Part shown: in pieces, positions 17,427 to 26,556 of the stretch
How the letters are laid out: each line of letters opens with the position of its first letter
How positions within the stretch are numbered: the stretch's first letter is position 1
Position numbers and translations under genes: made by a program
Notes under the pieces: generated by a model
What the model was told of the DNA's origin: nothing
Database searches by the model: none
What the model saw: the letters and a program-made list of their open reading frames with translations, nothing else
Source of the DNA: Muribaculaceae bacterium
GTDB lineage: Bacteria > Bacteroidota > Bacteroidia > Bacteroidales > Muribaculaceae
Direction: 5' to 3'
Length of the DNA stretch: 64,000 bases
NCBI GenBank assembly: GCA_022510385.1
Contig: JAFLTQ010000010.1
Coordinates: 1 to 64,000 of the forward strand

Positions 17427-18263
17427 TTATAGCTCACTTTTCCCTGCGAGAGGGTTGATGGTGAGTGCTGCTATCATCTTGGCATAGACTGCATTGATCT
17501 GCTGCATGTATTGAGTCATCTTTTCTGATTCTTCACAATATTTTGCAGAATCAGTGGCCGACTTCTCATACATATCCCTTATCTCTTTTAATCCGCGATT
17601 CACTCTGTCGATGGCATCAAGCTGCCCCGACATGCTTCTGAGCTGAATCTCATAGATAGTGTTGAGCCCCATAAGATTTCTATTGAGGTCTTCCATATGG
17701 CGCGAATATCCGCTTGTGTTGTTGGAGAGGGTCTCATGAAGTTCACTCATTTGTTTTGATATACCCTCGATGGCCTCCGCAAAACGATTTGTGGCATCGG
17801 CAAGTTCATTGGCTTTTGTCAAGGTATCTGTAGCGCTGTTCAATTCTCCGGCCACTTCTCCCACATTAGCCACTCCGCCTCCGATTGCTCCCCCGCCTAT
17901 TATAACGGTGCCACCACCCGTTGAAGACATCGCTTCTGTCTTGCCGGAATCATCCAGAATTGTGAGCGAATCAACTCCTTCAGGGTTCTTACCACTGAGA
18001 GCCGGAACTATTTGTTCCCAATCCGGTTCTTTCGGCGGTCTGTCAAAAGCGGTCAACAAGAACATCGCGATCTCCGTTCCCATACCGACACATAGCAGCG
18101 TGTTGCCTCCGGGAAGGTGAAGAATCTTAAACAAAGCTCCCCATATCACGATCGCCGCTCCTACGGAATAGGCTATATTGAAAAATCTCTGACCATTGTC
18201 GCTATGCAGGAATTCTTCTATCCTGTTGGTATACTTCCTGAGTTTTTTCACATCTCTCTTCAT
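17427..18263 (-). CDS. gldL: T9SS motor component GldL (PorL)
   Basis: The 278-residue protein has two transmembrane helices (about 28-47 and 55-72). The second holds GMGTEIAMFLL with Glu64, matching the intramembrane glutamate of the GldL proton channel. TM1 carries Lys46 and His49 near its end (FKILHLPGG). A long cytoplasmic coiled-coil-like tail (about 110-278) contains a Gly/Ala-rich linker (GGGTVIIGGGAIGGG). Partner of GldM. Its start lies 3 bp beyond the gldK stop. Confidence 0.95.
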   Translation of the reverse strand: MKRDVKKLRKYTNRIEEFLHSDNGQRFFNIAYSVGAAIVIWGALFKILHLPGGNTLLCVGMGTEIAMFLLTAFDRPPKEPDWEQIVPALSGKNPEGVDSLTILDDSGKTEAMSSTGGGTVIIGGGAIGGGVANVGEVAGELNSATDTLTKANELADATNRFAEAIEGISKQMSELHETLSNNTSGYSRHMEDLNRNLMGLNTIYEIQLRSMSGQLDAIDRVNRGLKEIRDMYEKSATDSAKYCEESEKMTQYMQQINAVYAKMIAALTINPLAGKSEL

Positions 18264-18266
18264 GGC

Positions 18267-19739
18267 TTATTTCTTTTTCTTCTGGGTGCCTCTTGCAAAT
18301 CCTATCTGAGTCCTCACGTTACGGAACCCTATATAAGAGCGTTGTTCATTCTGATATTCCCACATTCTGAGGTCGCTCCGGATATTTCCGGCTACATCCT
18401 TCCAGCTGCCCCCTCTGACTATTTTACGCTTCATCCGATAGGGGTCTTCAATGGCTGCATCATATCTATATTCCGGATTTATATCCGACGTCAATTTGTC
18501 GATACTCTCTGAATAGGCCGTAGAAGTCCATTCAGACACATTTCCTGCCATATCATACAGTCCGAAATCATTTGCCGTAAAGGTTCCCACCGGAGATGTT
18601 ATAACGTGTCCGTCTCTCACATAATCACCGTCCATAGGCTTGAAGTTGGCATAGAAACATCCTCTTTCATCGTATGGGAGGGTTTCTTCCCACGGATAAG
18701 GGGTCTCGGAATTTCCGGCTCTCGCGGCATATTCCCACTCTGCTTCTGTAGGCAACCTGTAGGGCTCGATATAAACGCCCTCTCTTCCTAATGAACGTTT
18801 CAAAAAGTCGGTCCTCCAGTTTGAGAAAGCATTTGCCTGCTCCCAACTCACTCCTACAACCGGATAATTATTATAGCCGGCATGCGAGAAATACATCCTT
18901 GTATAGGGCTCATTATAGGCATTGTCAAAATCATTTATCCAACATGTCGTGTCGGGATAAACATTTACGATATAGGTGTTGACAAAATCAAAATCGCCGG
19001 TCAAGGGTCTTGTGACTGTCTCCCTTATGATCTCACCCTCTTCTGAAAAATAGGCTGTATCTTTAGAAATCATCGGCAACTCGGTTGAGAGTGGAATATC
19101 GGTATTATACTCCCTGAGAGCCGGGTCAAGTCTGTTTTTACGCCTTGCAGCCTCTGTATGGTTATAGATCTCATAGCGATAGTTGAGCTGGGTCGGATCA
19201 AGCTCTCTATGTCCCGTGATGGGATTTATCCTGTAGACACTTTCTATTGCCCTCTGTTCATCTTCATTGGCATTCCGCCATGGAATCGGCTTATTCCAAT
19301 TCAGATATGGCTCGATTGGATTCCCCTCACGGTCTTCCTCGATTTTGAAGGCTTCGTTGCCACCGTAGGCCGGGTCATACAACCTTTCACGGATAATGGA
19401 ATCTCTTACCCAGAAAACAAACTGTTTATATTTAGAGTTTGTGATTTCTGTTTCATCCATCCAGAAAGCATCCACAGAAACTCCACGAGGGTTGGCCTTA
19501 ATGCCCTGAATAGAATCATCCTTCCCGGGGCCCATTGCTATGTTGCCACGGTCGATCAATACCATGCCGTAGGGCGTTGGTTCAGCCCATGCAGAACCTC
19601 CGACACCGGTCACCTCTCCGCCCGCTGACGAGCTACGAGTGCCAAAACATGAAGTAAGCATCGTCAGTGCTCCTATGCTACCGACTGCTGCTATGGCATA
19701 TCCCTTTTTCAGTTTCAACTCTTTATATTTTTTATTCAT
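18267..19739 (-). CDS. gldK: T9SS ring lipoprotein GldK (PorK)
   Basis: The 490-residue lipoprotein has a lipobox ending at Cys31 (LTMLTSC) and a formylglycine-generating-enzyme-like (SUMF1) fold: FWMDETEITNSKYKQFVFW, NNYPVVGVSWEQANAF, RLPTEAEWEYAAR, NDFGLYDMAGNVSEWT and IVRGGSWKD. In T9SS the fold is structural rather than catalytic. GldK forms the outer-membrane-associated ring with GldN. It is third in the operon, 25 bp after porP. Confidence 0.96.
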   Translation of the reverse strand: MNKKYKELKLKKGYAIAAVGSIGALTMLTSCFGTRSSSAGGEVTGVGGSAWAEPTPYGMVLIDRGNIAMGPGKDDSIQGIKANPRGVSVDAFWMDETEITNSKYKQFVFWVRDSIIRERLYDPAYGGNEAFKIEEDREGNPIEPYLNWNKPIPWRNANEDEQRAIESVYRINPITGHRELDPTQLNYRYEIYNHTEAARRKNRLDPALREYNTDIPLSTELPMISKDTAYFSEEGEIIRETVTRPLTGDFDFVNTYIVNVYPDTTCWINDFDNAYNEPYTRMYFSHAGYNNYPVVGVSWEQANAFSNWRTDFLKRSLGREGVYIEPYRLPTEAEWEYAARAGNSETPYPWEETLPYDERGCFYANFKPMDGDYVRDGHVITSPVGTFTANDFGLYDMAGNVSEWTSTAYSESIDKLTSDINPEYRYDAAIEDPYRMKRKIVRGGSWKDVAGNIRSDLRMWEYQNEQRSYIGFRNVRTQIGFARGTQKKKK

Positions 19740-19764
19740 ATTCTATTCCTTTCCCCTTTTGTGT

Positions 19765-20832
19765 CTACATAATTCTTATAGATCTTTGCCTGAAATTGCT
19801 CTTGGAATCCATCTTCATCTTCAATTGATATCCAATCACTAATTCATGATTGCCGGTTGAACCTTTGGGTTGATTCTTATAGTCGTATTCCCAGGAGTAT
19901 CCGATATAAAAATCTTTAATTTTCAAACCTGCCAAAACTCCGGCAGCCCGGTTGTATCTATAGCTTGCTCCAAAAGTCACCTTTTGGTTATAGGTGCCTC
20001 TCATCACTGCCACACCATTGAAATCTTTAAAATCAGTGGCAACCAAGAGAGAGGGTTGCAATGTAAATAACGAATTATTTAGCCTGATATTGCCACCGGT
20101 CTCAAAATACATTTCCATAGGCAGATGGCTTTCCATATATCTGGTGGCGGTCGCCACTTCTCCCTCTTTCGAAAGTTTGAGGGTCGGATTTGTCAGATGG
20201 GTTACTGAAACGCCTGCATAGAAAGCCGGATGATCAAATCTGACTCCTACTGCCAAATCCACACTCCCGGCCCCTACATCCTCTGTGGGATAATCCGAAT
20301 AATCAGGCTCATCTTCATCTCCCGAGCCCGGACTATCTCCTCCTTCTCCTTCAGATGATTCCCCGGAATCATTCCCTTCCCCTTTATTATAAATCACAAA
20401 TTCGCTCCCTTTAAATTTTGTGTGATAATATCCTAACTGCACTCCGATACTAAGGGTGGATTGCTTAATTTTTATCTTATAGCTCCCCTGGGCTCCAATC
20501 AACAGGTTGTTATAAACACCATAACTGCCGCTATTCACCACTAATCCGGCTCCAATCCTCTTCCCTAACAGTTTGAACGGGGAATCGGCTGCTGCAAGAA
20601 AATTCTTCGGCGATTGATGCGATCCCAGATAATCGATTCTTGCCCCTCCTCTTATTCTTATAAAATCTGTCGCTCCGGTGGCCGCCGGGTTGAGCAACGT
20701 CGGCATTTCCCAATTCTGATTGAGAATAACATCCATTTGACTTGTAACCTTTACCTGAGCACTCATACTCTCGGTGGTTAGAAGCAGGATTATTAAAGTC
20801 AACAGTGATATGGCATTAAATTTTCTCTTCAT
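19765..20832 (-). CDS. porP: T9SS outer-membrane protein PorP/SprF family
   Basis: The 355-residue outer-membrane beta-barrel has a signal peptide (LLTLIILLLTTESMSAQ) and the family start NQNWEMPTLLNPAATGATDFIRIRGG. Further family blocks are QSPKNFLAAADSPF and AGVSVTHLTNPTLKL. An unusual acidic, Gly/Ser-rich insertion occupies residues 151-186 (GEGNDSGESSEGEGG...), probably an extracellular loop. PorP/SprF proteins bind or anchor T9SS cargo or connect to the GldKN ring. Its start overlaps the porT stop by 4 bp. Confidence 0.92.
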   Translation of the reverse strand: MKRKFNAISLLTLIILLLTTESMSAQVKVTSQMDVILNQNWEMPTLLNPAATGATDFIRIRGGARIDYLGSHQSPKNFLAAADSPFKLLGKRIGAGLVVNSGSYGVYNNLLIGAQGSYKIKIKQSTLSIGVQLGYYHTKFKGSEFVIYNKGEGNDSGESSEGEGGDSPGSGDEDEPDYSDYPTEDVGAGSVDLAVGVRFDHPAFYAGVSVTHLTNPTLKLSKEGEVATATRYMESHLPMEMYFETGGNIRLNNSLFTLQPSLLVATDFKDFNGVAVMRGTYNQKVTFGASYRYNRAAGVLAGLKIKDFYIGYSWEYDYKNQPKGSTGNHELVIGYQLKMKMDSKSNFRQRSIRIM

Positions 20833-21560
20833 TCAAAGTAAAAATTAAAAACCACCATATTGGATTTCACCTTACTTAGCGATTGAGTGATTTTATACAT
20901 GTATTGGTCATCTTCAAGATCCGGGCGTTTATGTTTCAATATATCGGTCAGCCCGAAACAGAATTTCACCTCCGGGATTAATTTGAAAAAGGGCAGATAG
21001 AAATCCACTCCAAGCCCGATGGTGAGATATGCGTCGCAGGTGTTAAAAACGAGATAGTCGGTCCTTTTCTTTGTAACGTCAAAGCTTGCCATTATTCCTG
21101 CTGTGACATAGGGTCTGACATTATGCAGCCTGTTTCCCGATATCTTAAGATCGAGGGGAGCAACCACATATGCACTCTTGACATCCTGCTTCATAATTTC
21201 CTCAGAGGCATATTCCATCATCACAACTTCCTTGCTGCCGAAGTAGATGCCGGGAGAAAAACGTAGATTGAGATACTGATTCAAACGCAGATCACCCAAC
21301 ACATTCAGACAAAATCCGGGTGAAAAGTTTGGAACTTCCATGCTCCATTTCTCTCCATCGGGAGTCAGAAAACCATTGTGGGTCAAATTAAGATCCTGCA
21401 CATGGAAACCGACCGAGAAACCCAGATGCCATGGCTTCAAATCGGCGTATGGCCTATTGAGAAGTTTATTGATGGGTTTACCATAGCCACAAGAATAGAC
21501 TCCCATGATACATATCATGGCAGTCATCACTCTTTTGACAATATGGAATTTCCGATTCAT
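20829..21560 (-). CDS. porT: T9SS outer-membrane protein PorT
   Basis: The 243-residue beta-barrel protein matches PorT. It has a basic N-terminus with a hydrophobic signal (MTAMICIMGVYSC), then HLGFSVGFHVQDLNL, PGFCLNVLGDLRLNQYLNLRFSPGIYFG, and a C-terminal KVKSNMVVFNFYFE strand ending in Phe-Glu. PorT is required for T9SS function in Porphyromonas. Here it heads the operon, with an ATGA overlap onto porP. No clear TAnnTTTG promoter was found immediately upstream. Confidence 0.85.
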   Translation of the reverse strand: MNRKFHIVKRVMTAMICIMGVYSCGYGKPINKLLNRPYADLKPWHLGFSVGFHVQDLNLTHNGFLTPDGEKWSMEVPNFSPGFCLNVLGDLRLNQYLNLRFSPGIYFGSKEVVMMEYASEEIMKQDVKSAYVVAPLDLKISGNRLHNVRPYVTAGIMASFDVTKKRTDYLVFNTCDAYLTIGLGVDFYLPFFKLIPEVKFCFGLTDILKHKRPDLEDDQYMYKITQSLSKVKSNMVVFNFYFE

Positions 21561-21613
21561 TAAAATTATAACGCGCCATCACTGTCATTATTGCCGTAGG
21601 GTAAATATGCCTA

Positions 21614-21644
21614 TTTCTTTATCCTTAAAAAATCATTAACTTTG
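21614..21644 (+). promoter_or_regulatory. Promoter placing the dGTPase start codon at the transcription start
   Basis: TTTC at 21614-21617 (one mismatch to TTTG), a 19-base spacer and TAACTTTG at 21637-21644 form a good Bacteroidota promoter. The ATG begins at 21649, four bases later, so the mRNA is predicted to be leaderless. Confidence 0.7.
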
Positions 21645-21648
21645 CTAT

Positions 21649-22968
21649 ATGGAATGGCAAAGACTGATTAGCGACCGTAGGCTTGGCCTCGAGGAATGGC
21701 ATGATGAAAATGCCCAGATGAGAAGCGATTTCCAAAGAGACTACGACCGGATGATCTTCTCCTCACCCTTTCGCAGAATGCAGAATAAGACCCAGGTGTT
21801 TCCCTTACCCGGAAGTGTGTTTGTGCATAATCGTTTGACGCATAGCCTGGAAGTCTCCACTGTTGGACGATCTCTTTCTCGGGAGGTATTATTGAGATTG
21901 TCAGGTAAAGTTGCTCCGGCTGAAGAAAGATTGTTGCAGCATATCCCCGATATCGTGGCAACCGCCTGTCTTTGTCATGATCTCGGGAATCCACCTTTCG
22001 GACACTCGGGCGAGAAAACTATATCCACTTGGTTTAGTGAAGGTTCCGGAAAGTCTCTTCAAGAGGATCTCTCACAACAACAATGGAGCGACTTTATTAA
22101 TTTCGAAGGGAATGCCAATTCTTTCAGGCTTCTCACTCATCAGTTTGTGGGCCGCAGAAAAGGGGGATACGCAATGACCTATAGCACCCTTGGCACGCTC
22201 GTGAAATATCCCTGGACTTCATTCCATGCCGGAATAAAAGGCAAATTCGGGTTTTTTCAAAGCGAAGAGGAGGCTTACAGAAAGGTTGCCGCTCATCTTG
22301 GCATCCCCGAAATCTCAACCGGTGTTTTTGCCCGTCACCCTCTCGTCTATCTCATGGAGGCTGCCGACGATATTTGCTATCAAATAATGGATATTGAGGA
22401 TTCTCATCGTCTAAACATCCTTTCTATGGAAACCGCTGCCGGATTACTCCTCAACTTTTTTGAAAAGGAACGGCAGGAGAAACTGCGACGAGGAATGTCT
22501 TATCTGGATGATCCTAATGAAAGAATCAGCTATCTTCGTTCAAACGTCATTGGTGTGTTGGTGGAAAAATGTGCCGATGCTTTCGTGGAAAATCTTCCGG
22601 AAATAATGAGCGGTGAATATGTCTCTCCACTTGTGGATCTTATTCCCGACCCGGTGAAAAAAGCCTATAAGGAGTGTTCCGATATGGCTTATAAGAAGAT
22701 TTATTGTGCCCCCGATGTTGTGGATGTCGACCTGGCAGGTAATAGGATCATATCTTATCTTTTGGATGTCTTGATGGATGCCGTGATCCACCCGGAGAAG
22801 AATTACAGCCAATTATTGCTGACAAGGATGCCGAAACAATATGATTTCTTTTCACCCTCTCTCTACGGGAAAATTCAGGCTGTGCTCGATCATGTTTCAG
22901 GCATGACCGACGTCTACGCTCTCGATCTTTTCAGGAAGCTAAACGGTCATTCTCTCCCTGCCGTCTAA
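21649..22968 (+). CDS. dgt: Deoxyguanosinetriphosphate triphosphohydrolase
   Basis: The 439-residue HD-domain enzyme hydrolyses dGTP to deoxyguanosine and triphosphate. Diagnostic segments are RDYDRMIFSSPFRRMQNKTQVF (about 29-50), the metal-binding HNRLTHSLEVS, CLCHDLGNPPFGHSGE, and LMEAADDICYQIMDIEDSH. The ATG at 21649 is supported because Bacteroides homologues begin with a very similar M-W-Q-L-I pattern. The start is only four bases from the -7 box. The TPM gene begins 18 bp after its stop. Confidence 0.95.
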   Translation: MEWQRLISDRRLGLEEWHDENAQMRSDFQRDYDRMIFSSPFRRMQNKTQVFPLPGSVFVHNRLTHSLEVSTVGRSLSREVLLRLSGKVAPAEERLLQHIPDIVATACLCHDLGNPPFGHSGEKTISTWFSEGSGKSLQEDLSQQQWSDFINFEGNANSFRLLTHQFVGRRKGGYAMTYSTLGTLVKYPWTSFHAGIKGKFGFFQSEEEAYRKVAAHLGIPEISTGVFARHPLVYLMEAADDICYQIMDIEDSHRLNILSMETAAGLLLNFFEKERQEKLRRGMSYLDDPNERISYLRSNVIGVLVEKCADAFVENLPEIMSGEYVSPLVDLIPDPVKKAYKECSDMAYKKIYCAPDVVDVDLAGNRIISYLLDVLMDAVIHPEKNYSQLLLTRMPKQYDFFSPSLYGKIQAVLDHVSGMTDVYALDLFRKLNGHSLPAV

Positions 22969-22985
22969 AGATTCTGAATCATAAC

Positions 22986-24293
22986 ATGTCTCTAATGAAT
23001 AATCTAAAGATATTGAAAAATTTGTGGCTGAAGACAGTGATGTTGTCATTACTGTCATTCTTCGGATTGACTGCAATTTATGCCAAAGAGTATCACCCCT
23101 CTGACGTCTATAATCCCAATATAAAAGACAGGCGTGTATATGTGGCTGACCCCGAAAGATTAATTGGTAGTGAAGCCACTGCCGTCGCCAATGAAACTTT
23201 ATGGAACTTGCGGAAATCTACGGGTGCAGAGGTAGTGTTGGTGGTAGTGCCAAACACAGGTCATTATTCCCGCGAAGAGTTTGCCGTTAAACTTTTTGAT
23301 GATTGGAAAGTAGGGAAATCCGACAAAGACAACGGTGTGATCATACTCATAGTGCCCGACCAAAGGGAGGCTTGGATTGCTACAGGATATGGTGTTGAAG
23401 GGGTAATCCCGGATGTATCGGCTGCCAAAATTATCAACAGGTCGGTAGTGCCTTATATGAAAAACGGGGATCTTGACGGGGCAGTGAAAGCCGTCACCAA
23501 AGATGTTGCCAATGTCTTGAGTAATCCGGAGGCTGCAGAAGAGCTGAAAAGCAGCAAAAAAGAGGCTTGGGAGGAAGGGATGCAATCCGATATCTCCGAA
23601 GAGGATTTCATCAACTTTACAATTATGATTGTCCTCGTGCTCTTTATCATAGCATTTGTAAAATATTTCTATGATTCCCGCCAAGCTAAAAAGTTAGATC
23701 GTTATTCTCAAGCCCGTTATTGGTATGACACGCGCACTTCCTATATACTTTTGGCAGTATTCTCTTTGGGATTGGGAATAATTCCCTGGCTTCTTTATAG
23801 ACATAAATACAAGACGGCCAGAAATAAACCTCTCCAATGTCCCACTTGTCGCGGCAAGATGAAAAAACTTAATGAGGAGGAAGACAACCGCTTTCTAAGC
23901 CCCTCTCAAGATTTGGAGGAACGTCTAAACTCTGTGGATTATGACGTATGGGTTTGCCCTGATTGCGGCAGCGTGGAGCGTTTTGCTTTCCCGAATAAAT
24001 TCACTCAATATGAGGAGTGTCCCAATTGCCACACTGTTGCCATGAGCATGGTGAAAGACCATATAGTGACACCGGCTACCACACGTCACACCGGAATCGG
24101 CGAAAGGGTTTATGAATGTAAGTATTGTCACCATCAAAAAAGGCAACGCTATACTATCCCCAAACGGAGTGATGGCACCGCAGCAGCTATAGCAGCAGGA
24201 GCTATCCTTGGCTCGGGAAGCCATGGCGGTGGTTTTGGCGGTGGTTTTGGTGGCGGACGCACCGGAGGTGGCGGAGGTGGCGGCCGTTGGTAA
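22986..24293 (+). CDS. TPM-domain membrane protein with zinc-ribbon-like CxxC repeats and Gly-rich tail
   Basis: The 435-residue YgcG-like protein has an N-terminal hydrophobic segment (about 18-33) and a TPM domain (about 40-180: VADPERLIG...GVIILIVPDQREAWIATGYGVEGVIPD). Two transmembrane segments follow near 210-230 and 253-272. A cytosolic-looking part has four CxxC pairs (CPTC, CPDC, CPNC, CKYC), and the protein ends in GGGFGGGFGGGRTGG. TPM proteins are linked to membrane protein quality control. The zinc-finger-like part is inferred from the cysteines. It is downstream of dgt by 18 bp. Confidence 0.85.
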   Translation: MSLMNNLKILKNLWLKTVMLSLLSFFGLTAIYAKEYHPSDVYNPNIKDRRVYVADPERLIGSEATAVANETLWNLRKSTGAEVVLVVVPNTGHYSREEFAVKLFDDWKVGKSDKDNGVIILIVPDQREAWIATGYGVEGVIPDVSAAKIINRSVVPYMKNGDLDGAVKAVTKDVANVLSNPEAAEELKSSKKEAWEEGMQSDISEEDFINFTIMIVLVLFIIAFVKYFYDSRQAKKLDRYSQARYWYDTRTSYILLAVFSLGLGIIPWLLYRHKYKTARNKPLQCPTCRGKMKKLNEEEDNRFLSPSQDLEERLNSVDYDVWVCPDCGSVERFAFPNKFTQYEECPNCHTVAMSMVKDHIVTPATTRHTGIGERVYECKYCHHQKRQRYTIPKRSDGTAAAIAAGAILGSGSHGGGFGGGFGGGRTGGGGGGGRW

Positions 24294-24330
24294 TATATCA
24301 GTATTTCAGAAGTCCTGTTACGAACTCGGT

Positions 24331-26016
24331 TTAAGGAATTTTACGCAATCTCAGTTTTGAGGATTGATATGGGAATTGAATACTCAATGTGTTTCCCTCT
24401 CCTATCTGTGCCTTCAAATCATAATCCATCGTTTGCTTCATGGCATCTCTCCATTCAACATCATAGATGCCCTCAAACGGTGTGGGTTTGAGTATCACTT
24501 TTACGTCTCCCCTATTCCAATTACGAGAATTCACCGACGCCCCGTCGATATACACAAAATAATAAGCTGCCCCTCTTTCTTCCGGTCCTTTCAATGGTGA
24601 AAACGTTGCTGAATCCTCATCACTTTTCAGGCAGACTAATGTATAACTACCCCCCAATTTTAATAAAGATTCTTCGAGGTCACGGTCAAAAATTGTCCAG
24701 TAACCCTCCATCTCATCCTCACTTTGACTTAAATATTCCTCCAAGCCAACCAAAGGTATGTTGGATATAAATGTATCCGGAGTTTCATAGTCGACATCAA
24801 TATCACTCACCAACAAAGAGTCACCCCAGCCGGCAAAGAATCCGAAACCTGTCACTGCATTCAATGAATATGAAGTAAAGATAGCAGGCAACTCGCTTTC
24901 TCCTCCCGATATCTCAATTTTTCCATCCTCCTTCCTGATTTCCCATAAATTATCTCCATTATAGGGATTTATCTTTTCCGAGCGTACAATTCTCTTTTTC
25001 TCCCCGGTAGCCAAATTATAGACAGATATCTCAACTGCCGGGATAGTCTCTATGGCAGTCACTTTTTCACTGCTCTTGACTGTCACAGCTATTGTGTCTC
25101 GTTCCAAAGTGATAAAAAATCCCCAGTGAGGATTTGAAGTCCGAAGGGTCTTCTTCCCCTGAGTTATATAGGTGTATCTCTTTTTCGGGTTGCCGTTTAT
25201 GTTGCAGGCTCTGAATCTTAAAGTGAAGCCATCTGCCAGGCGCGGCAATGCATAATAGTCGTATTTCAGCGTGTCAGACTCATTCTCTATTTTAATGCCT
25301 GCCGGAGTGGAATAAATAAAGGGCTGATATCCTCTTCCCTTATTCCAATGAATTGTCTCCCCTTTTGCAAGATTCGAGGCTCCGGTGACAATTCCGACAA
25401 CAGCGAATATCAATATGATAACACCAATGATCCGATTGATTAGCCACATTGATCTAAGATTGAAATGTGCCCTCAACTTATTGACTGTAAACGTGACAAA
25501 TTCCCACCAGAGAAGCGCACCGCAGAATATGGCTATATATCCTCCGATATAGTAATAGAAATTTATTTCAGGGATAGTGAAATTAAACCTGGCAAATAGT
25601 CCGATTATCAGAAAAAGGATCAGAGGGTTGGAAAAGGTGAAAAAGAATCCTCCCAAGATATTTTTATGTGGAGAAACATGAGGTTGTTCTCCCTGAGGAG
25701 TCTTTAATGAGGATGCGGGATTCTTTTTAAATAGATAAATTGCGAATGCTATCAGGACGGCACTACCGGCAAGCTGGATCACATTCTGGTTTCTCTCTAT
25801 AAATTCTTCTATAAAAGAGAGTCCGAAACCTGTCAGGATACAATAAATGAGATCTGAGATTGCTGCTCCGATGCCGGTGTATAGACCTGTTTTCCTTCCC
25901 TTATAAAGAGTTCTTTGAATACAAAGGATACCTACAGGACCCATAGGCGCCGAAATGAGGACACCGATTGCCAAACCCCTCCATAGCGTATAAAAAAGAC
26001 TTTCAAAGAAGCCCAT
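24331..26016 (-). CDS. LysE-family exporter fused to a C-terminal beta-rich domain
   Basis: The 561-residue protein has two parts. The N-terminal ~215 residues form a LysE/RhtB-type transporter (about six transmembrane segments, APMGPVGILCIQRTLYKGRKTG, FTFSNPLILFLIIGLFAR). The C-terminal ~345 residues are soluble and beta-rich (RGYQPFIYSTPAGIKIE, WGFFITLERDTIAV, GFGFFAGWGDSL), with no recognised catalytic motif. Amino-acid or small-molecule export is inferred for the first part only. It lies at the end of a minus-strand group with pyrE, the SRPBCC gene and a lipoprotein gene. Confidence 0.82.
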   Translation of the reverse strand: MGFFESLFYTLWRGLAIGVLISAPMGPVGILCIQRTLYKGRKTGLYTGIGAAISDLIYCILTGFGLSFIEEFIERNQNVIQLAGSAVLIAFAIYLFKKNPASSLKTPQGEQPHVSPHKNILGGFFFTFSNPLILFLIIGLFARFNFTIPEINFYYYIGGYIAIFCGALLWWEFVTFTVNKLRAHFNLRSMWLINRIIGVIILIFAVVGIVTGASNLAKGETIHWNKGRGYQPFIYSTPAGIKIENESDTLKYDYYALPRLADGFTLRFRACNINGNPKKRYTYITQGKKTLRTSNPHWGFFITLERDTIAVTVKSSEKVTAIETIPAVEISVYNLATGEKKRIVRSEKINPYNGDNLWEIRKEDGKIEISGGESELPAIFTSYSLNAVTGFGFFAGWGDSLLVSDIDVDYETPDTFISNIPLVGLEEYLSQSEDEMEGYWTIFDRDLEESLLKLGGSYTLVCLKSDEDSATFSPLKGPEERGAAYYFVYIDGASVNSRNWNRGDVKVILKPTPFEGIYDVEWRDAMKQTMDYDLKAQIGEGNTLSIQFPYQSSKLRLRKIP

Positions 26017-26025
26017 ATTCTTCGC

Positions 26026-26556
26026 TTAATTGGTGATTAGATAACCTCCGGAGGGAGAGGGTATTACTCGGTAAGACTTCAAGGCATACTTATATTTCCC
26101 GGTAGCTGCCTCTCCGCTTATTGGTGCGCCGTTGGCAACAGTCACATCATATACGGAATTACACTCTTTACAAACAGCCATATAAGTCTCATTCTCAACC
26201 TCAACTCTTATTTGCGGATTTCGTTCCACCGGGCACGCAAGATCATAGGCTAAGGGTGCTGCCGTTATAGCTGAAAAGGGATCGACTCCCTCTATCAGAA
26301 GCACGCCCCCAAAACCTGTGGCACTGTTGCCTGGAAAAGCAAAATTTGATGGTTGGGAAACCCCTAAAGGATTGTAGATAAAATTACGATGACTCCCAAA
26401 ACCGGATACTCCGAATGTATTCCATAATCCCGCTCCCGCCAAAGAGATATTTACCGGCATGTTGGGGATTCTATTGTCATCCACTCCCTGACATCCTGAT
26501 AAGATTATCAAAAGGGGGAGGAAACCCGGCAATATCTTTTTGAGGCGACAAATCAT
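26026..26556 (-). CDS. Rieske-like lipoprotein lacking the usual histidines
   Basis: The 176-residue lipoprotein has a lipobox ending at Cys22 (LIILSGC). The C-terminal half resembles the Rieske fold: LACPVE with Cys108, then CKEC (Cys129, Cys132), NSVYDV, and GAPISGEAATGKYKYAL. Canonical Rieske ligands are C-x-H and C-x2-H, but here both histidine positions are Val or Cys. Binding of a 2Fe-2S cluster is therefore doubtful. The start overlaps the SRPBCC gene stop by 4 bp. Function unknown. Confidence 0.72.
   Translation of the reverse strand: MICRLKKILPGFLPLLIILSGCQGVDDNRIPNMPVNISLAGAGLWNTFGVSGFGSHRNFIYNPLGVSQPSNFAFPGNSATGFGGVLLIEGVDPFSAITAAPLAYDLACPVERNPQIRVEVENETYMAVCKECNSVYDVTVANGAPISGEAATGKYKYALKSYRVIPSPSGGYLITN

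Noticed and set aside
18267..19739. GldK as a sulfatase-modifying enzyme
   Set aside because: The fold matches, but lipobox, operon and family place it as the T9SS ring lipoprotein.
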